Assembly: GCA_021153165.1 (NCBI GenBank)
Contig: JAGKTZ010000041.1
Span: 1 to 16,588, forward strand
DNA length: 16,588 nt
Source of the DNA: Prevotellaceae bacterium
GTDB lineage: Bacteria > Bacteroidota > Bacteroidia > Bacteroidales > Bacteroidaceae
Reading direction: 5' to 3'
Below are positions 5,457 to 14,035 of the stretch, one piece after another. Each line of letters starts with the position of its first letter. Position 1 is the first letter of the stretch. The position numbers were made by a program, and so were the translations under genes. Below the pieces are notes generated by a model. It saw only the letters and a program-made list of their open reading frames with translations. It ran no database searches and had not been told where the DNA came from.

Positions 5457-6833
5457 TTATCCCTTAATCTTGGCGATTACTTCGTCGATGGTCAGTTGCA
5501 TTTGCTCGCCCGAGTTCATGTCTTTCAACGACACGACGCCTTGTTGCATTTCGTTCTCGCCCACCAGCGCTACGTAGGGCACTGCGCCAGCGTTGGCGTA
5601 ACTCATTTGCTTCTTCATCTTGGTTGCGTCGGGATAGACTTCTGCCGAGATGCCAGCGGCGCGTACCTGTTGTGCCAAGCGCAGACAGTGTGCGGCTTCG
5701 GCGGCGCCAAAGTTGATGAAGAGCAGTTGTGTGGCTGTGGTAGCAGCGGCTGGGTAGAGGTCGAGTTGGTTGAGCACGTCGTAGATACGGTCGGCGCCAA
5801 ACGAGATGCCCACGCCGCTCAAGCCGGGCAGACCGAAGATGCCGGTCAGGTTGTCGTAGCGTCCGCCGCCGGTGATCGAACCGATTTGTACGTCGAGGGC
5901 TTTCACTTCGAAGATGCAGCCTGTGTAGTAGTTCAGACCGCGTGCCAAGGTCAAGTCGAAGTCTACCTCGTTGCGCAGTGCTGAGTTGCCGGCGGCGTCG
6001 GTCAGTGCGTTGAGCACGAATTCCACTTCTTCGCAACCCTTGAGTCCTACCTCAGACGCGGCGAGGACTTGGCGCATGGTTTGCAGTTTTTCTGCGTTCG
6101 AGCCCGACAGATTGATCACGGGTTGTAGGGTTTCCACCTGTGCGTCGCTCAATCCTGCAGCACGCAGTTCGTCGTTGACTTTGTCGATACCTATTTTGTC
6201 CAACTTGTCGATGGCTACGGTGATATCCACGATTTTGTCCGCCGCACCGATGATTTCTGCCATACCGGTCAGGATCTTGCGGTTGTTGATCTTGATGCTG
6301 ACGCGGATGCCGAAGCGTGTGAAGACTTCGTCGATGATTTGCATCAATTCCACTTCGTTCAGCAGCGAGTCCGAACCCACTACGTCGGCATCGCATTGAT
6401 AGAATTCGCGGTAGCGTCCCTTTTGTGGACGGTCGGCGCGCCATACGGGCTGGATTTGGTAGCGCTTGAAAGGCATTTGCAATTCGTCGCGGTGCTGTAC
6501 GACGAAGCGTGCGAAGGGCACGGTCAAGTCGTAGCGCAAGCCCTTTTCGCAGAATTTCGATGCCAATTGTGCTGCGGTTTTTTCGTTATAATCTTCTGCG
6601 GGCACGTTCTTTTTGAAGTCGCCCGAGTTGAGTATTTTGAACAAGAGTTTATCTCCTTCTTCGCCATACTTACCCATCAGTGTCGATAGGTTTTCCATCG
6701 CAGGCGTTTCGATCTGGCGGAAGCCGTAGAGTGCATATACGCTGCGGATGGTGTCGAAGATGTAGTTGCGGCGCGCCATTTCGACGGTGTTGAAGTCGCG
6801 CGTGCCCTTTGGGATGGATGGTTTTTGTGCCAT
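5457..6833 (-). CDS. hisS: Histidine--tRNA ligase
   Basis: 458 residues, normal length for bacterial HisRS. It charges tRNA-His with histidine in the cytoplasm. Class II motif 1 lies around residues 38-66 (IETPAMENLSTLMGKYGEEG), followed by LRYDLTVPFARF (99-110). Motif 2 is at 124-153 (RYQIQPVWRADRPQKGRYRE). The HisRS-specific LARGLNYYTG stretch (296-305) supplies the catalytic Arg298. TGGGRYDNL (321-329) and motif 3 (LSGVGISFGADRI, 338-350) complete the active site, and the anticodon-binding domain is at ~368-458. All key residues appear intact. No promoter motif is visible in the 115-base gap to the EEP gene upstream, which holds 9-bp repeats, so read-through from that gene is likely. Confidence 0.97.
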   Translation of the reverse strand: MAQKPSIPKGTRDFNTVEMARRNYIFDTIRSVYALYGFRQIETPAMENLSTLMGKYGEEGDKLLFKILNSGDFKKNVPAEDYNEKTAAQLASKFCEKGLRYDLTVPFARFVVQHRDELQMPFKRYQIQPVWRADRPQKGRYREFYQCDADVVGSDSLLNEVELMQIIDEVFTRFGIRVSIKINNRKILTGMAEIIGAADKIVDITVAIDKLDKIGIDKVNDELRAAGLSDAQVETLQPVINLSGSNAEKLQTMRQVLAASEVGLKGCEEVEFVLNALTDAAGNSALRNEVDFDLTLARGLNYYTGCIFEVKALDVQIGSITGGGRYDNLTGIFGLPGLSGVGISFGADRIYDVLNQLDLYPAAATTATQLLFINFGAAEAAHCLRLAQQVRAAGISAEVYPDATKMKKQMSYANAGAVPYVALVGENEMQQGVVSLKDMNSGEQMQLTIDEVIAKIKG

Positions 6834-6857
6834 GTGTTATTGTTGTAGTTTTTTTTA

Positions 6858-6941
6858 AAGTCTTTAGGGGATTTAGGGTCTTTAAGGTCTCTAAGGTCTT
6901 TAAGGGGCTTAAGGACTTTAAGGACTCTAAAGATTCTAAGC
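6858..6941. repeat. 9-bp degenerate tandem repeat, locus 1
   Basis: About nine consecutive 9-base units of the form GTCTYTAAG (variants GGGCTTAAG, GACTTTAAG, GATTCTAAG) fill most of the gap between the EEP gene and hisS. The same unit recurs at 12079-12127 and 12585-12665. Read as protein it gives a meaningless LK-rich three-residue pattern, so it is not coding. Confidence 0.85.
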
Positions 6942-6948
6942 ATTCCTC

Positions 6949-8064
6949 TTACTTCGCCTCCTTCACCAGATAGACGATGGTGGGTAGGTGGTCGCTGTAG
7001 CCATTGAGCCATACGCCGCCGGCATGGGTACGCTTGGGGTTGCCGCGGTAGCGTCCTTCCTGTTGGAACAGGTAGTCGCGCACGAAGACTTCGTGGCGGT
7101 GGTACACCAAGCGGCTGCGGTCGTCGCTCATCAGATTGCCGCTCAATACGATTTGGTCGAACAGATTCCACTTGCCGTCGTAGAGCAATGAGCCCTGACC
7201 TACTTTGTACAAGGTCTCCCACCAGGGGTTGAAGGTCGAGTGAGCGTCCTTCACATCCTTGATGCGGTGCACACACTGCAGGGATTTTGTCATGCTGGGG
7301 TCAGATGGATCGTCGTTCATATCGCCCATGATGATGATTTTGGACTCGGGGTCGAGCGATAGCAATGCTTCCTTGAGGTGGTACACCTGATAGGCTGCAC
7401 GTTCGCGGGCGAAACTGCCTGCTGCTCTCGAGGGCCAGTGATTGACGATCACGTGTACGCGCTCGCCGCCCAGACGTCCTGTAGCCACCAGAAAGCCGCG
7501 TGTGATATAGGTGGTATCGCCGCGCAGGACTGAGTCGGGCACGATCTTGCCGCCCTTGACCGAGAAGCCCAGGTCTACCTCGGGTTGATCTTTGTCCAGA
7601 TAGAAATAGGGCACCAGCATACTGCTTTCCAGTTTGAACAGACGGGGGTTGTAGAGCACAGCACATTCCACGCCGCGGCGGTCGGGTCCGTCGTAGTGTA
7701 CGATTTGCAGGTTGCGATCGCGCAGTGCTGGTTCCTTCACCAGGTCTTCCAATACCTTGCGGTTTTCGATTTCCGACACGCCCATCACGGCAGCGCCCAA
7801 CGGATGCTTGTCGGTGCAGAGTTCGCTCAGCACTTTCGACATATTCTTCAGTTTGGCTTCGTACTTCATCTTGCCCCATTTGTTTTTGCCATCGGGCAGG
7901 AATTCGTAGTCGTTTTTGCCACAGTCGTGCACCGTGTCGAAGAGGTTTTCCAGGTTGTAGAAAGCCACGCCATAGAGGGCATATTTCTTGCCCGACTGAG
8001 CCGAGGCGGTCAGTGCCGCACACAATACCAGCAGTATTACTGAAAATATCTTTCGCATAGTCAT
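6949..8064 (-). CDS. Secreted endonuclease/exonuclease/phosphatase family protein
   Basis: 371 residues; start at 8064 or the ATG two codons later at 8058 (MRKIFSVILLVLCAALTASA). A signal peptide ends near SAQ, so the enzyme is exported. The EEP fold motifs are in order: NLENLFD (metal Asn40), VSEIEN (Glu98), DGPDRRGVECAVLY, VIVNHWPSR (catalytic His209), IIIMGDMNDDP (Asp248, Asn250), FDQIVLS (Asp303) and YSDHLP (Asp358, His359). The active site appears complete, so metal-dependent cleavage of phosphodiesters or phosphomonoesters is expected; substrate (DNA, RNA, nucleotide or sugar phosphate) cannot be read from sequence. Related secreted Bacteroidetes enzymes often lie near TonB receptor/DUF5689 clusters, and here that cluster is divergently transcribed 308 bases away. 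Confidence 0.9.
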   Translation of the reverse strand: MTMRKIFSVILLVLCAALTASAQSGKKYALYGVAFYNLENLFDTVHDCGKNDYEFLPDGKNKWGKMKYEAKLKNMSKVLSELCTDKHPLGAAVMGVSEIENRKVLEDLVKEPALRDRNLQIVHYDGPDRRGVECAVLYNPRLFKLESSMLVPYFYLDKDQPEVDLGFSVKGGKIVPDSVLRGDTTYITRGFLVATGRLGGERVHVIVNHWPSRAAGSFARERAAYQVYHLKEALLSLDPESKIIIMGDMNDDPSDPSMTKSLQCVHRIKDVKDAHSTFNPWWETLYKVGQGSLLYDGKWNLFDQIVLSGNLMSDDRSRLVYHRHEVFVRDYLFQQEGRYRGNPKRTHAGGVWLNGYSDHLPTIVYLVKEAK

Positions 8065-8078
8065 AATTCTTTTTTTAC

Positions 8079-8086
8079 CAAAGTTA
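8079..8086 (-). promoter_or_regulatory. -7 element of the EEP gene
   Basis: On the minus strand TAACTTTG fits TAnnTTTG, 14 bases upstream of the start at 8064. A minus-strand TTTG at 8102-8105 is a possible -33 element, with a spacing of 15, slightly short. The leader would be very short. Confidence 0.45.
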
Positions 8087-8194
8087 AGGTAAATTCACAC
8101 GCAAAATTCTTAAAAAAAAACGAGAAATCAGCATATCTGAGGACATAATTTGGAAAAAATATCGTTATTCAAGTGGGCTTTGTAGTTTTTTGTA

Positions 8195-8202
8195 TAACTT
8201 TG
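8195..8202 (+). promoter_or_regulatory. -7 element of the TonB receptor operon
   Basis: TAACTTTG fits TAnnTTTG and is the only good plus-strand match in the divergent gap. It lies 170 bases before the receptor ATG, so the leader would contain the A-tract repeats at 8241-8326. A -33 element is not clear. Confidence 0.45.
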
Positions 8203-8240
8203 CTTGTCTTTAGCGACTCGAAGCGGAAAAAACGGGTGGA

Positions 8241-8326
8241 TGAAAAAGGTTAGACCTTTTTTGAAAAAACCGCCGAGGAATTTGAAAAAGGTTAGACTTT
8301 TTTTAAAAAACATTAGACCTTTTTTT
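8241..8326. repeat. 21-bp A-tract/T-tract repeat, locus 2
   Basis: Cores reading TTAGAC lie at 8250, 8292 and 8313, spaced 42 and 21 bases, with a degenerate unit in between. The first copy, AAAAAGGTTAGACCTTTTT, is a hairpin with T-run. The array sits in the predicted leader of the receptor operon and could attenuate or insulate transcription. Confidence 0.75.
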
Positions 8327-8372
8327 CGCAGGGCGCAACACACTTTCAAAGTAAACAAAACACAATCAGAAT

Positions 8373-11084
8373 ATGAGCAAAGGTGTAAAAATGATGGCGC
8401 TGGCTTGTTGCATTTCGGCAAGCGCTATGGCACAGACTACTGTGGACACACTGCAGACGCAGAGCGATGAGTTCGACTTCACGTTCAGCGAAGCACAATT
8501 GGACGAAGATAATGACGCGGCACAGACGGTGTCGTCGATCGTGGCGGCTAAGGACGACTACTTCCTGTCCGAAGTGGGCTACCGCTTCAGCCCCATGCGC
8601 TATCGTGTCAGAGCCTATGACAACAAATACAGTCAGACGCTGATGAACGGCGTGGTGCTGAACGATGCCGAAAGGGGTAGTTTCAGCTATGGTATGATCG
8701 GTGGTATGAACGACGCGGTGCGCAATCAGGAGGGTGTGGCCGAGTTTGGCTACAACAACTTCACCCTGCCCGGCATCGGTGGTGCGACGTCGATCAATAC
8801 ACGCGCCAGCCAGTTTGCCGAAGGTTCGAAGTTGGCCCTCTCGGGTACCAACCGCAACTACGTAGCCCGCGGTATGTACACCTATGCCACTGGTTTGATG
8901 CCCAGTGGTTGGGCGCTGGCCGGTAGTGTGGGTTACCGCTGGGCCAAGGAGGGTGTGATCGAGGGTACCTTCTACAACTCGTTCAGCTACTTCCTGGCAG
9001 CCGAAAAGAAGTTCAACAATCGCCACAGCCTGTCGCTCGTCACCTTTGGTTCGCCCACAGAGCGCGGCCAGCAGGGTGCTTCGACCGAAGAAGCGTATTG
9101 GTTGACCGGTTCGCACTACTACAACCCCAATTGGGGATATCAGAACGGCGAAAAGCGCAATGCTCGCGTGGTGAAGAGTTATGAACCCACAGCCATCCTG
9201 ACTTGGGACTGGAACAAGGGGGATAAGATGAAGTTGGTCACTTCGGCTGCCTTCAAATACGGCAAATATGGCACGACTGCGCTGGGCTGGAATGGCGACG
9301 CCTATGACCCTCGCCCCGACTACTACAAGAACTTGCCCTCGAGCATCTTCGACGTGCACGATCCCAACAAGAACAATAGCGAGTATCTGAAGCAGAATCC
9401 CTTCCTCAAGGAACAATACGACCGCTTGTACGACTACTGGACAGCCAACGAAGCCAATCAGCAGATCAACTGGGACCGTATGTACTACGTGAACAGACAA
9501 AATGAACTCCTGGGCGGCGAAGCGCTCTACTATCAAGAGCGTCGCAACAACGACCAAATGCTGGCTTCGCTCAACTCTACCTTCTCGCACCTCGTGAACA
9601 AGCATCACAAGTACACCGGCGGGGTGCGTCTGAGCACTACGAAAGGTATGCACTACAAGACGATGGAGGACCTGCTCGGCGGTACACGCTACACCGACAT
9701 CGACAAATTTGCTGCCAACGACTACGGCCCCAATAGCGTCGAAGCACAGAACGACCTGACTAACCCCAATCGCCAAATCGGCGTGGGCGACCGCTTCGGC
9801 TACGACTATAATATATATGTGAACAAGGCCAACCTGTGGGGACAATACCAGTTCACCCACGGCATCTGGGGCGTGAACCTGGGTGCACACACCGAAGGGT
9901 CGACCATGCAACGCGAGGGTTTGATGCAAAATGGTCGTGCACAATACAACTCTTACGGCAAGGGCGGTATGGCAAAATTCATGGGCGGAGGCGGAAAGGC
10001 TAACTTCACCGTGCGCCCCACAGCCAATCAGCGCATCTCGCTCGCAGCAGGTTATTCGGCCGACGCACCTTTGGCTTACAACAGCTTCGTAGCGCCACGT
10101 CTGCACAACAACTTCGTGAACAACCTCAAGACCGAAAAGACACTGAGCGCCGACCTGTCGTACGCCTTCCGCTTCGGTCCCGTATCGGGTAAGGTGAGCG
10201 GTTACTTCGCACAAATCGGCGATCAGGTAGAACAGACCGCCTACTTCAACGACCAATACAGCACCTTCACCTATCTGACCATGAGCGATGTGGAAAAGCG
10301 CTACTACGGCGTGGAAGCAGCCCTGGTGTACCAAATCATCAGCGGCCTTTCGGTCAACTTGATGGGTAGTTATGGCGACGCACTCTACGTCAACAATCCC
10401 TACGCACAAGTGAGCTACGAAGGGATGAAGGCGTCAGAAATCCAACGCTTGAACACCTGCAAGAACCCCGTGACTGGCAAGAATATGCCTCTGCAAGTCA
10501 TCGCCGACGGCATGCGCGTAGGTGGTACGCCACTGACCGCAGTGAGCCTGGGTGTGAACTATAATGTCAGCGGCTGGTTCTTCGAAGCCAACCTCAACTA
10601 CTACGACCGCGTATATCTGGCCTTCTCGCAATACCGCCGCTTGAACAGCACCTACAGCACCGCGGGCAAATTCTACACCCCATCGAGCGTCAACGCCGAC
10701 GGTCTGCCATCATACGACGTGACCAAGGCAGAACTCGAAGCCAACGGCGGTATCCTGTTTGACAACAAGGGCGAAGTGGTGGACGAATTCGCTATTGAGC
10801 AGGAAAAGTTCAAAGGCGGATTCATGCTCGACGCATCAATCGGTAAGTATATCCGCTTGAAAGGCGGCAAGAGTATCAGCATCAACCTGTCGTTGCAAAA
10901 CCTGACCAACAATACCAATATGCGTACCGGTGGTTACGAACAAAACCGCGACGACAACTACTACAACGAAAGCGGCGGTGAATACACCAAGGGCGAAAAC
11001 AAAGCGTACAGATTCTCGAAGAATGCGAAGTATTACTACGCCAACGCCTTCAACGCCTTCCTCAATATTGGTTTCAAATTCTAA
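8373..11084 (+). CDS. TonB-dependent outer-membrane receptor (SusD-less)
   Basis: 903 residues. The start gives a signal peptide (MSKGVKMMALACCISASAMA, cleaved before QTTVD). There is no N-terminal carboxypeptidase-like domain. A plug-like region at about residues 60-150 includes YRFSPMRYRVRAYDNKYSQ, LMNGVVLND and GGATSINTRAS. The remainder is a 22-strand-type barrel rich in Tyr, Asn and Gly, ending FNAFLNIGFKF with the C-terminal Phe of outer-membrane proteins. TonB-dependent receptors import large or scarce substrates using ExbBD-TonB energy. No SusD follows; instead a DUF5689 lipoprotein begins 33 bases downstream, with two more lipoproteins in the same run. Substrate unknown; the flanking exported nucleases suggest nucleic acid or its fragments. 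Confidence 0.9.
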   Translation: MSKGVKMMALACCISASAMAQTTVDTLQTQSDEFDFTFSEAQLDEDNDAAQTVSSIVAAKDDYFLSEVGYRFSPMRYRVRAYDNKYSQTLMNGVVLNDAERGSFSYGMIGGMNDAVRNQEGVAEFGYNNFTLPGIGGATSINTRASQFAEGSKLALSGTNRNYVARGMYTYATGLMPSGWALAGSVGYRWAKEGVIEGTFYNSFSYFLAAEKKFNNRHSLSLVTFGSPTERGQQGASTEEAYWLTGSHYYNPNWGYQNGEKRNARVVKSYEPTAILTWDWNKGDKMKLVTSAAFKYGKYGTTALGWNGDAYDPRPDYYKNLPSSIFDVHDPNKNNSEYLKQNPFLKEQYDRLYDYWTANEANQQINWDRMYYVNRQNELLGGEALYYQERRNNDQMLASLNSTFSHLVNKHHKYTGGVRLSTTKGMHYKTMEDLLGGTRYTDIDKFAANDYGPNSVEAQNDLTNPNRQIGVGDRFGYDYNIYVNKANLWGQYQFTHGIWGVNLGAHTEGSTMQREGLMQNGRAQYNSYGKGGMAKFMGGGGKANFTVRPTANQRISLAAGYSADAPLAYNSFVAPRLHNNFVNNLKTEKTLSADLSYAFRFGPVSGKVSGYFAQIGDQVEQTAYFNDQYSTFTYLTMSDVEKRYYGVEAALVYQIISGLSVNLMGSYGDALYVNNPYAQVSYEGMKASEIQRLNTCKNPVTGKNMPLQVIADGMRVGGTPLTAVSLGVNYNVSGWFFEANLNYYDRVYLAFSQYRRLNSTYSTAGKFYTPSSVNADGLPSYDVTKAELEANGGILFDNKGEVVDEFAIEQEKFKGGFMLDASIGKYIRLKGGKSISINLSLQNLTNNTNMRTGGYEQNRDDNYYNESGGEYTKGENKAYRFSKNAKYYYANAFNAFLNIGFKF

Positions 11085-11117
11085 TTGTGGCACAAGCATA
11101 AATCAAGCATATACGTT

Positions 11118-12074
11118 ATGAAAAAGATATTTTCCCTCTTCCTGCTCTGCGGCAGCTTTGCCCTGTCCCTCACATCGTGCATGGACAAGCACGACGAGCC
11201 CTATACGGACGAATATATCCTGACCTGCGACTCGCTGGGCCAGGTGAACACCACCATCGCACAAGTGAAGCAACGCTTCTGCGCTTCAAACAAGAATGCA
11301 GACTTCTCGCGCAACGCTAGCAACTTCTTCACCAAAGTCAACGAAGACCTGATCATCGACGGCGTAGTGGTGGCCAACGACGTGAGCGGCAACCTGTATC
11401 AAACCCTGATGATCCGCAATATCGATGCCAAGACCGGCGAAGACCAATGCTTCGTGGTAGCCATCAAGAATACCTGTCTGTATCCCTACTTCGCCCTGGG
11501 ACAACGCATCAAGGTGAATCTGAAAAATCTATACGTAGGCTGCTACAGCAAAGTGCCCCGCGTGGGACAACCCTACTACTCGTCGCAAGGCAACCTGAAC
11601 TTGGGCCCAATGCTCCTGGATATGTGCCGCACAAACATCGAACTGGTGGGCACACCCGACCTGAATGCGCCTGAACTCGTGCCCGAGGATTTGACCGATG
11701 CCAACGGCGATGCATGGCTACGTGCTTCGGCAAACAAAACCTATCTGAACACACCACGATTGGCAAAGGTGCGCGGCAAAATCAAGGAAATGCAAAACGG
11801 CGCAGACAAGGTGGCTGAAAAGGGTGAAAACTCTGGTAAATACGAACCCCTGCCCAAACTCTTCGCCCCCGAAGAACTCTATGACGATGGCTACGGCGTG
11901 GATCGCACTATCCAATTGCAAACCAACACCAGCAGTGTGGCTCTGCGCACTTCGACTCAAAACGCTATCTCGTTCCTACCTTTGCCCAGCGACGTATGCA
12001 CTTACACTGGCATGCTGACCTACTACGATAGCTGGCAAATCCAATTGCGCTCGGTCGAAGATTTTGAGAAATAA
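11118..12074 (+). CDS. DUF5689 surface lipoprotein
   Basis: 318 residues from ATG 11118, chosen because MKKIFSLFLLCGSFALSLTS ending in a lipobox at Cys21 starts there; an upstream in-frame ATG at 11085 would bury the signal peptide. After Cys21 comes MDKHDEPYTDE, an acidic stretch of the kind that exports Bacteroidetes lipoproteins to the surface. The body fits DUF5689: FTKVNEDLIIDGVVVANDVS, LYQTLMIRNIDAKTGE and a final TGMLTYYDSWQIQLRSVEDF; the fold resembles OB-type nucleic-acid-binding barrels. This is the usual partner of SusD-less TonB receptors in Bacteroidales, and it likely captures substrate at the cell surface for the receptor encoded immediately upstream. Confidence 0.85.
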   Translation: MKKIFSLFLLCGSFALSLTSCMDKHDEPYTDEYILTCDSLGQVNTTIAQVKQRFCASNKNADFSRNASNFFTKVNEDLIIDGVVVANDVSGNLYQTLMIRNIDAKTGEDQCFVVAIKNTCLYPYFALGQRIKVNLKNLYVGCYSKVPRVGQPYYSSQGNLNLGPMLLDMCRTNIELVGTPDLNAPELVPEDLTDANGDAWLRASANKTYLNTPRLAKVRGKIKEMQNGADKVAEKGENSGKYEPLPKLFAPEELYDDGYGVDRTIQLQTNTSSVALRTSTQNAISFLPLPSDVCTYTGMLTYYDSWQIQLRSVEDFEK

Positions 12075-12078
12075 AAGA

Positions 12079-12127
12079 CCGAAAATCTCTAAGATCCTTA
12101 AGGTCTCTAAAGTCCCTAAAGACCCTC
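12079..12127. repeat. 9-bp degenerate tandem repeat, locus 2
   Basis: Five units (ATCTCTAAG, ATCCTTAAG, GTCTCTAAA, GTCCCTAAA, GACCCTCCC) fill the 74-base gap between the DUF5689 and lipocalin-like genes. No promoter or T-rich terminator is seen here, so the repeat is probably within the operon transcript. Confidence 0.75.
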
Positions 12128-12148
12128 CCTCCCACTTAAAAAAACACC

Positions 12149-12577
12149 ATGAAAAAAGTATTGCATAAGATCACATTGATATTAGCCCTGCTGTTCAGCG
12201 CAACCACCCTCACCTCGTGCGGCGAGGACTTTTGGGACGATGTATCAGACAGCATTTGGATTGAGGACAATCTGCTAGGCTCGTGGCAAATCGTCGATAT
12301 CTTTGCCGAATATTACGAAGATTGCCCCTACTATTGCGGCGACGTGATGGATTTCTACCCAGACGGCATGATGCAGTCACGCAGCGGCAACAGAGTGTTT
12401 GAAGTAGGCGACTGGGACGTACGCGGTCGGGAAATACAAATAGACTTCGATGGAGATTATAAAACAGATCTCTACGCCTACGTCAGAGATATGGACTACA
12501 ACTATATGCTGCTCGACGTGCGCGACTATGCCGGAAAGTATGCCACAAAATACAGCCTGAAATTCGTGAGGTATTAG
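12149..12577 (+). CDS. Small lipocalin-like lipoprotein
   Basis: 142 residues. MKKVLHKITLILALLFSATT leads to a lipobox LTSC with Cys24, followed by acidic GEDFWDD, suggesting a surface lipoprotein. The rest is short beta strands with an N-terminal GSWQIVDIF and a central DVMDFYPDGMMQSRSGNRVF followed by GDWDVRGREIQIDFDG, the pattern of lipocalin-like domains in Bacteroidetes lipoproteins (a GxW motif, then a strand meander). It lies between the DUF5689 lipoprotein and the two-domain lipoprotein, with repeat-filled gaps and no promoter of its own. A ligand cannot be inferred; a role as an accessory of the receptor complex is likely. Confidence 0.7.
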   Translation: MKKVLHKITLILALLFSATTLTSCGEDFWDDVSDSIWIEDNLLGSWQIVDIFAEYYEDCPYYCGDVMDFYPDGMMQSRSGNRVFEVGDWDVRGREIQIDFDGDYKTDLYAYVRDMDYNYMLLDVRDYAGKYATKYSLKFVRY

Positions 12578-12584
12578 CAAGAAA

Positions 12585-12665
12585 AAAGACTATAAGGCCT
12601 CTAAAGTTTCTAAGGTCTCTAAGGTCCTTAAAGTCTCTAAAGTCCTTAAAGACCCTAAAGATCCT
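12585..12665. repeat. 9-bp degenerate tandem repeat, locus 3
   Basis: About nine units of the form GTCTCTAAG/GTCCTTAAA fill the gap between the lipocalin-like gene and the next lipoprotein. The sequence is closely related to loci 1 and 2, and the orientation matches locus 2. Confidence 0.85.
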
Positions 12666-12717
12666 CCTTCTCTCCTTTAGAAAATCAACAAACCCTTAAA
12701 TTTTAATAATAATCATC

Positions 12718-13893
12718 ATGAAAAAATTCTTATCCTTTTTTGCAGCAGCAATGCTCGCAGTGGGATTCACTTCTTGCGAAGAAGTAGATGATCCCTACGT
12801 GACTCCCGACGTGCCCGAAAATCCTAGCGATTCGACACAGGTAGACGACAATGTGAACGGCGTGACTTTGCCTTACGAAGAATCGTTCGAAAAGTCGCTC
12901 GGTCAGTTCAAGAACTACACCACAGATGGTCAAGGTGCTTGGGTGATCGACTACTCTACAGCCAAGGCTACTGGTTATGACAATGCTTCAAAGGTGACTA
13001 CTGCTGGTACTTACTACCTGGTGAGCCCCGAAATCGACTTGACTAACGTGGCAGAAGCACACGTGGCATACGAATACATTTTGCGTTATGACCGCGGTCA
13101 GGAAAATCAACAAGTGTACATCACTGCTGCTTTCGACGAAGCTAATCCTGCAGCAGGCTGGACATTGCTCAACGGCACTCACACTGAAGGCAAAGACTGG
13201 AACACATTCAGCAAGGCTGACTTGCAAGTTCCTGCAGAATTCCTCGGCAAGAAGGTACGCGTAGCATTCCGCTACAACACCAACGCTACAAGCGGTTCGA
13301 CATGGGAAGTGAAGAATTTCCTCATCGCTCAAGGCAAGGCTTCAGACGTGCCTGAAGTAGAAGAACCCGTTATCCCCGACACGCCCGATACTCCAGTAGT
13401 AAGCGACGGTTTAGTGGAAAATGGTAGCTTCGAAAGCTGGACAAGCGGTATGCCTACTTCATGGAAACCACAGTCATCTGCTGGCAACGCTACATTGGCT
13501 CAAAGCACTGATGCACGCACAGGTTCTTACTCTGTATTGGTGAAGGGTGCAACTTCTGGCAACAAGCGTCTTGGCTACAAGGAAACTACTTACAAGGCGG
13601 GTACTTACACCGTGACATTCTATGCTAAGGCGGCTACAGCAGACGGCGCAAGCGTACGTGCTGGCTATGCTACATTCAATGCTGACGGTACTATCAATAG
13701 CAGCGGCTACAAGTACATGGATGGCTACATCAATGGCTTGAGCAACACTGAATGGACTAAGGTAGAAACTACATTCACTCTCGAAGCAGACCAACAAATC
13801 TGCTGGGTAGTGATGAACTCTAAGAACCCTGGCAAGGACGTCCTGATCGACGACTTCACTGTATCTACAACAGACGGTGGTTTGGTAGAATAA
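12718..13893 (+). CDS. Two-domain surface lipoprotein (choice-of-anchor J plus CBM-like)
   Basis: 391 residues. A short lipoprotein signal (MKKFLSFFAAAMLAVGFTSC, Cys20) is followed by the acidic EEVDDPY and a Pro/Asp-rich linker. Residues ~50-205 form a jelly-roll of choice-of-anchor J type: LPYEESFEKSLGQF, GAWVIDYSTAKATGY, YYLVSPEIDL, VRVAFRYNTNATSG and TWEVKNFLI. After a PVIPDTPDTPVVSD linker, residues ~232-385 form a second jelly-roll like a carbohydrate-binding module: GLVENGSFESWTSGMPTSW, ARTGSYSVLVKG, TYTVTFYAKA, EWTKVETTF and VLIDDFTV. It is probably a surface binding protein or adhesin, last in the receptor operon. Codon choice (GCT, ACT, GGT, AAG) differs from its neighbours and suggests high expression. 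Ligand unknown. Confidence 0.75.
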   Translation: MKKFLSFFAAAMLAVGFTSCEEVDDPYVTPDVPENPSDSTQVDDNVNGVTLPYEESFEKSLGQFKNYTTDGQGAWVIDYSTAKATGYDNASKVTTAGTYYLVSPEIDLTNVAEAHVAYEYILRYDRGQENQQVYITAAFDEANPAAGWTLLNGTHTEGKDWNTFSKADLQVPAEFLGKKVRVAFRYNTNATSGSTWEVKNFLIAQGKASDVPEVEEPVIPDTPDTPVVSDGLVENGSFESWTSGMPTSWKPQSSAGNATLAQSTDARTGSYSVLVKGATSGNKRLGYKETTYKAGTYTVTFYAKAATADGASVRAGYATFNADGTINSSGYKYMDGYINGLSNTEWTKVETTFTLEADQQICWVVMNSKNPGKDVLIDDFTVSTTDGGLVE

Positions 13894-13919
13894 TGCACTG
13901 TATCAATTCATATATAATA

Positions 13920-13960
13920 ATAGGGACATCCTCGGTGGTGTCCCTATCTTTTCCTTTTTT
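13920..13960 (+). terminator. Rho-independent terminator of the receptor operon
   Basis: ATAGGGACATC at 13920-13930 pairs with GGTGTCCCTAT at 13937-13947 (11 pairs including one G-T) around a six-base loop, followed by CTTTTCCTTTTTT. It lies 27 bases after the stop of the two-domain lipoprotein, ending the operon that begins with the receptor. Confidence 0.9.
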
Positions 13961-14035
13961 CTGTGGCAAAGATTGAAAAGTCTCTGAACCTATCAGAGCG
14001 ATCAATACTTTCTACAAACAGAGGTCAAACATCTC

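Noticed and set aside
5310..5984. 224-codon plus-strand frame opposite hisS
   Set aside because: HisRS motifs on the minus strand are complete; this frame also runs through the terminator hairpin.
8128..8470. Short frames through the A-tract repeats before the receptor gene
   Set aside because: The KKVRPFLKK-type products are translations of the repeat; the promoter and the receptor start explain the region better.
8346..10409. Open minus-strand frame of 687 codons opposite the TonB receptor
   Set aside because: The receptor frame has a signal peptide, plug and barrel signatures and C-terminal Phe. The antisense product is a low-complexity Val/His-rich shadow caused by codon bias, with no domain I recognise.
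13982..13998. Small hairpin CTCTGA/TCAGAG as a second terminator
   Set aside because: A perfect six-base stem but no T-run follows, and a strong terminator lies just upstream at 13920-13960.
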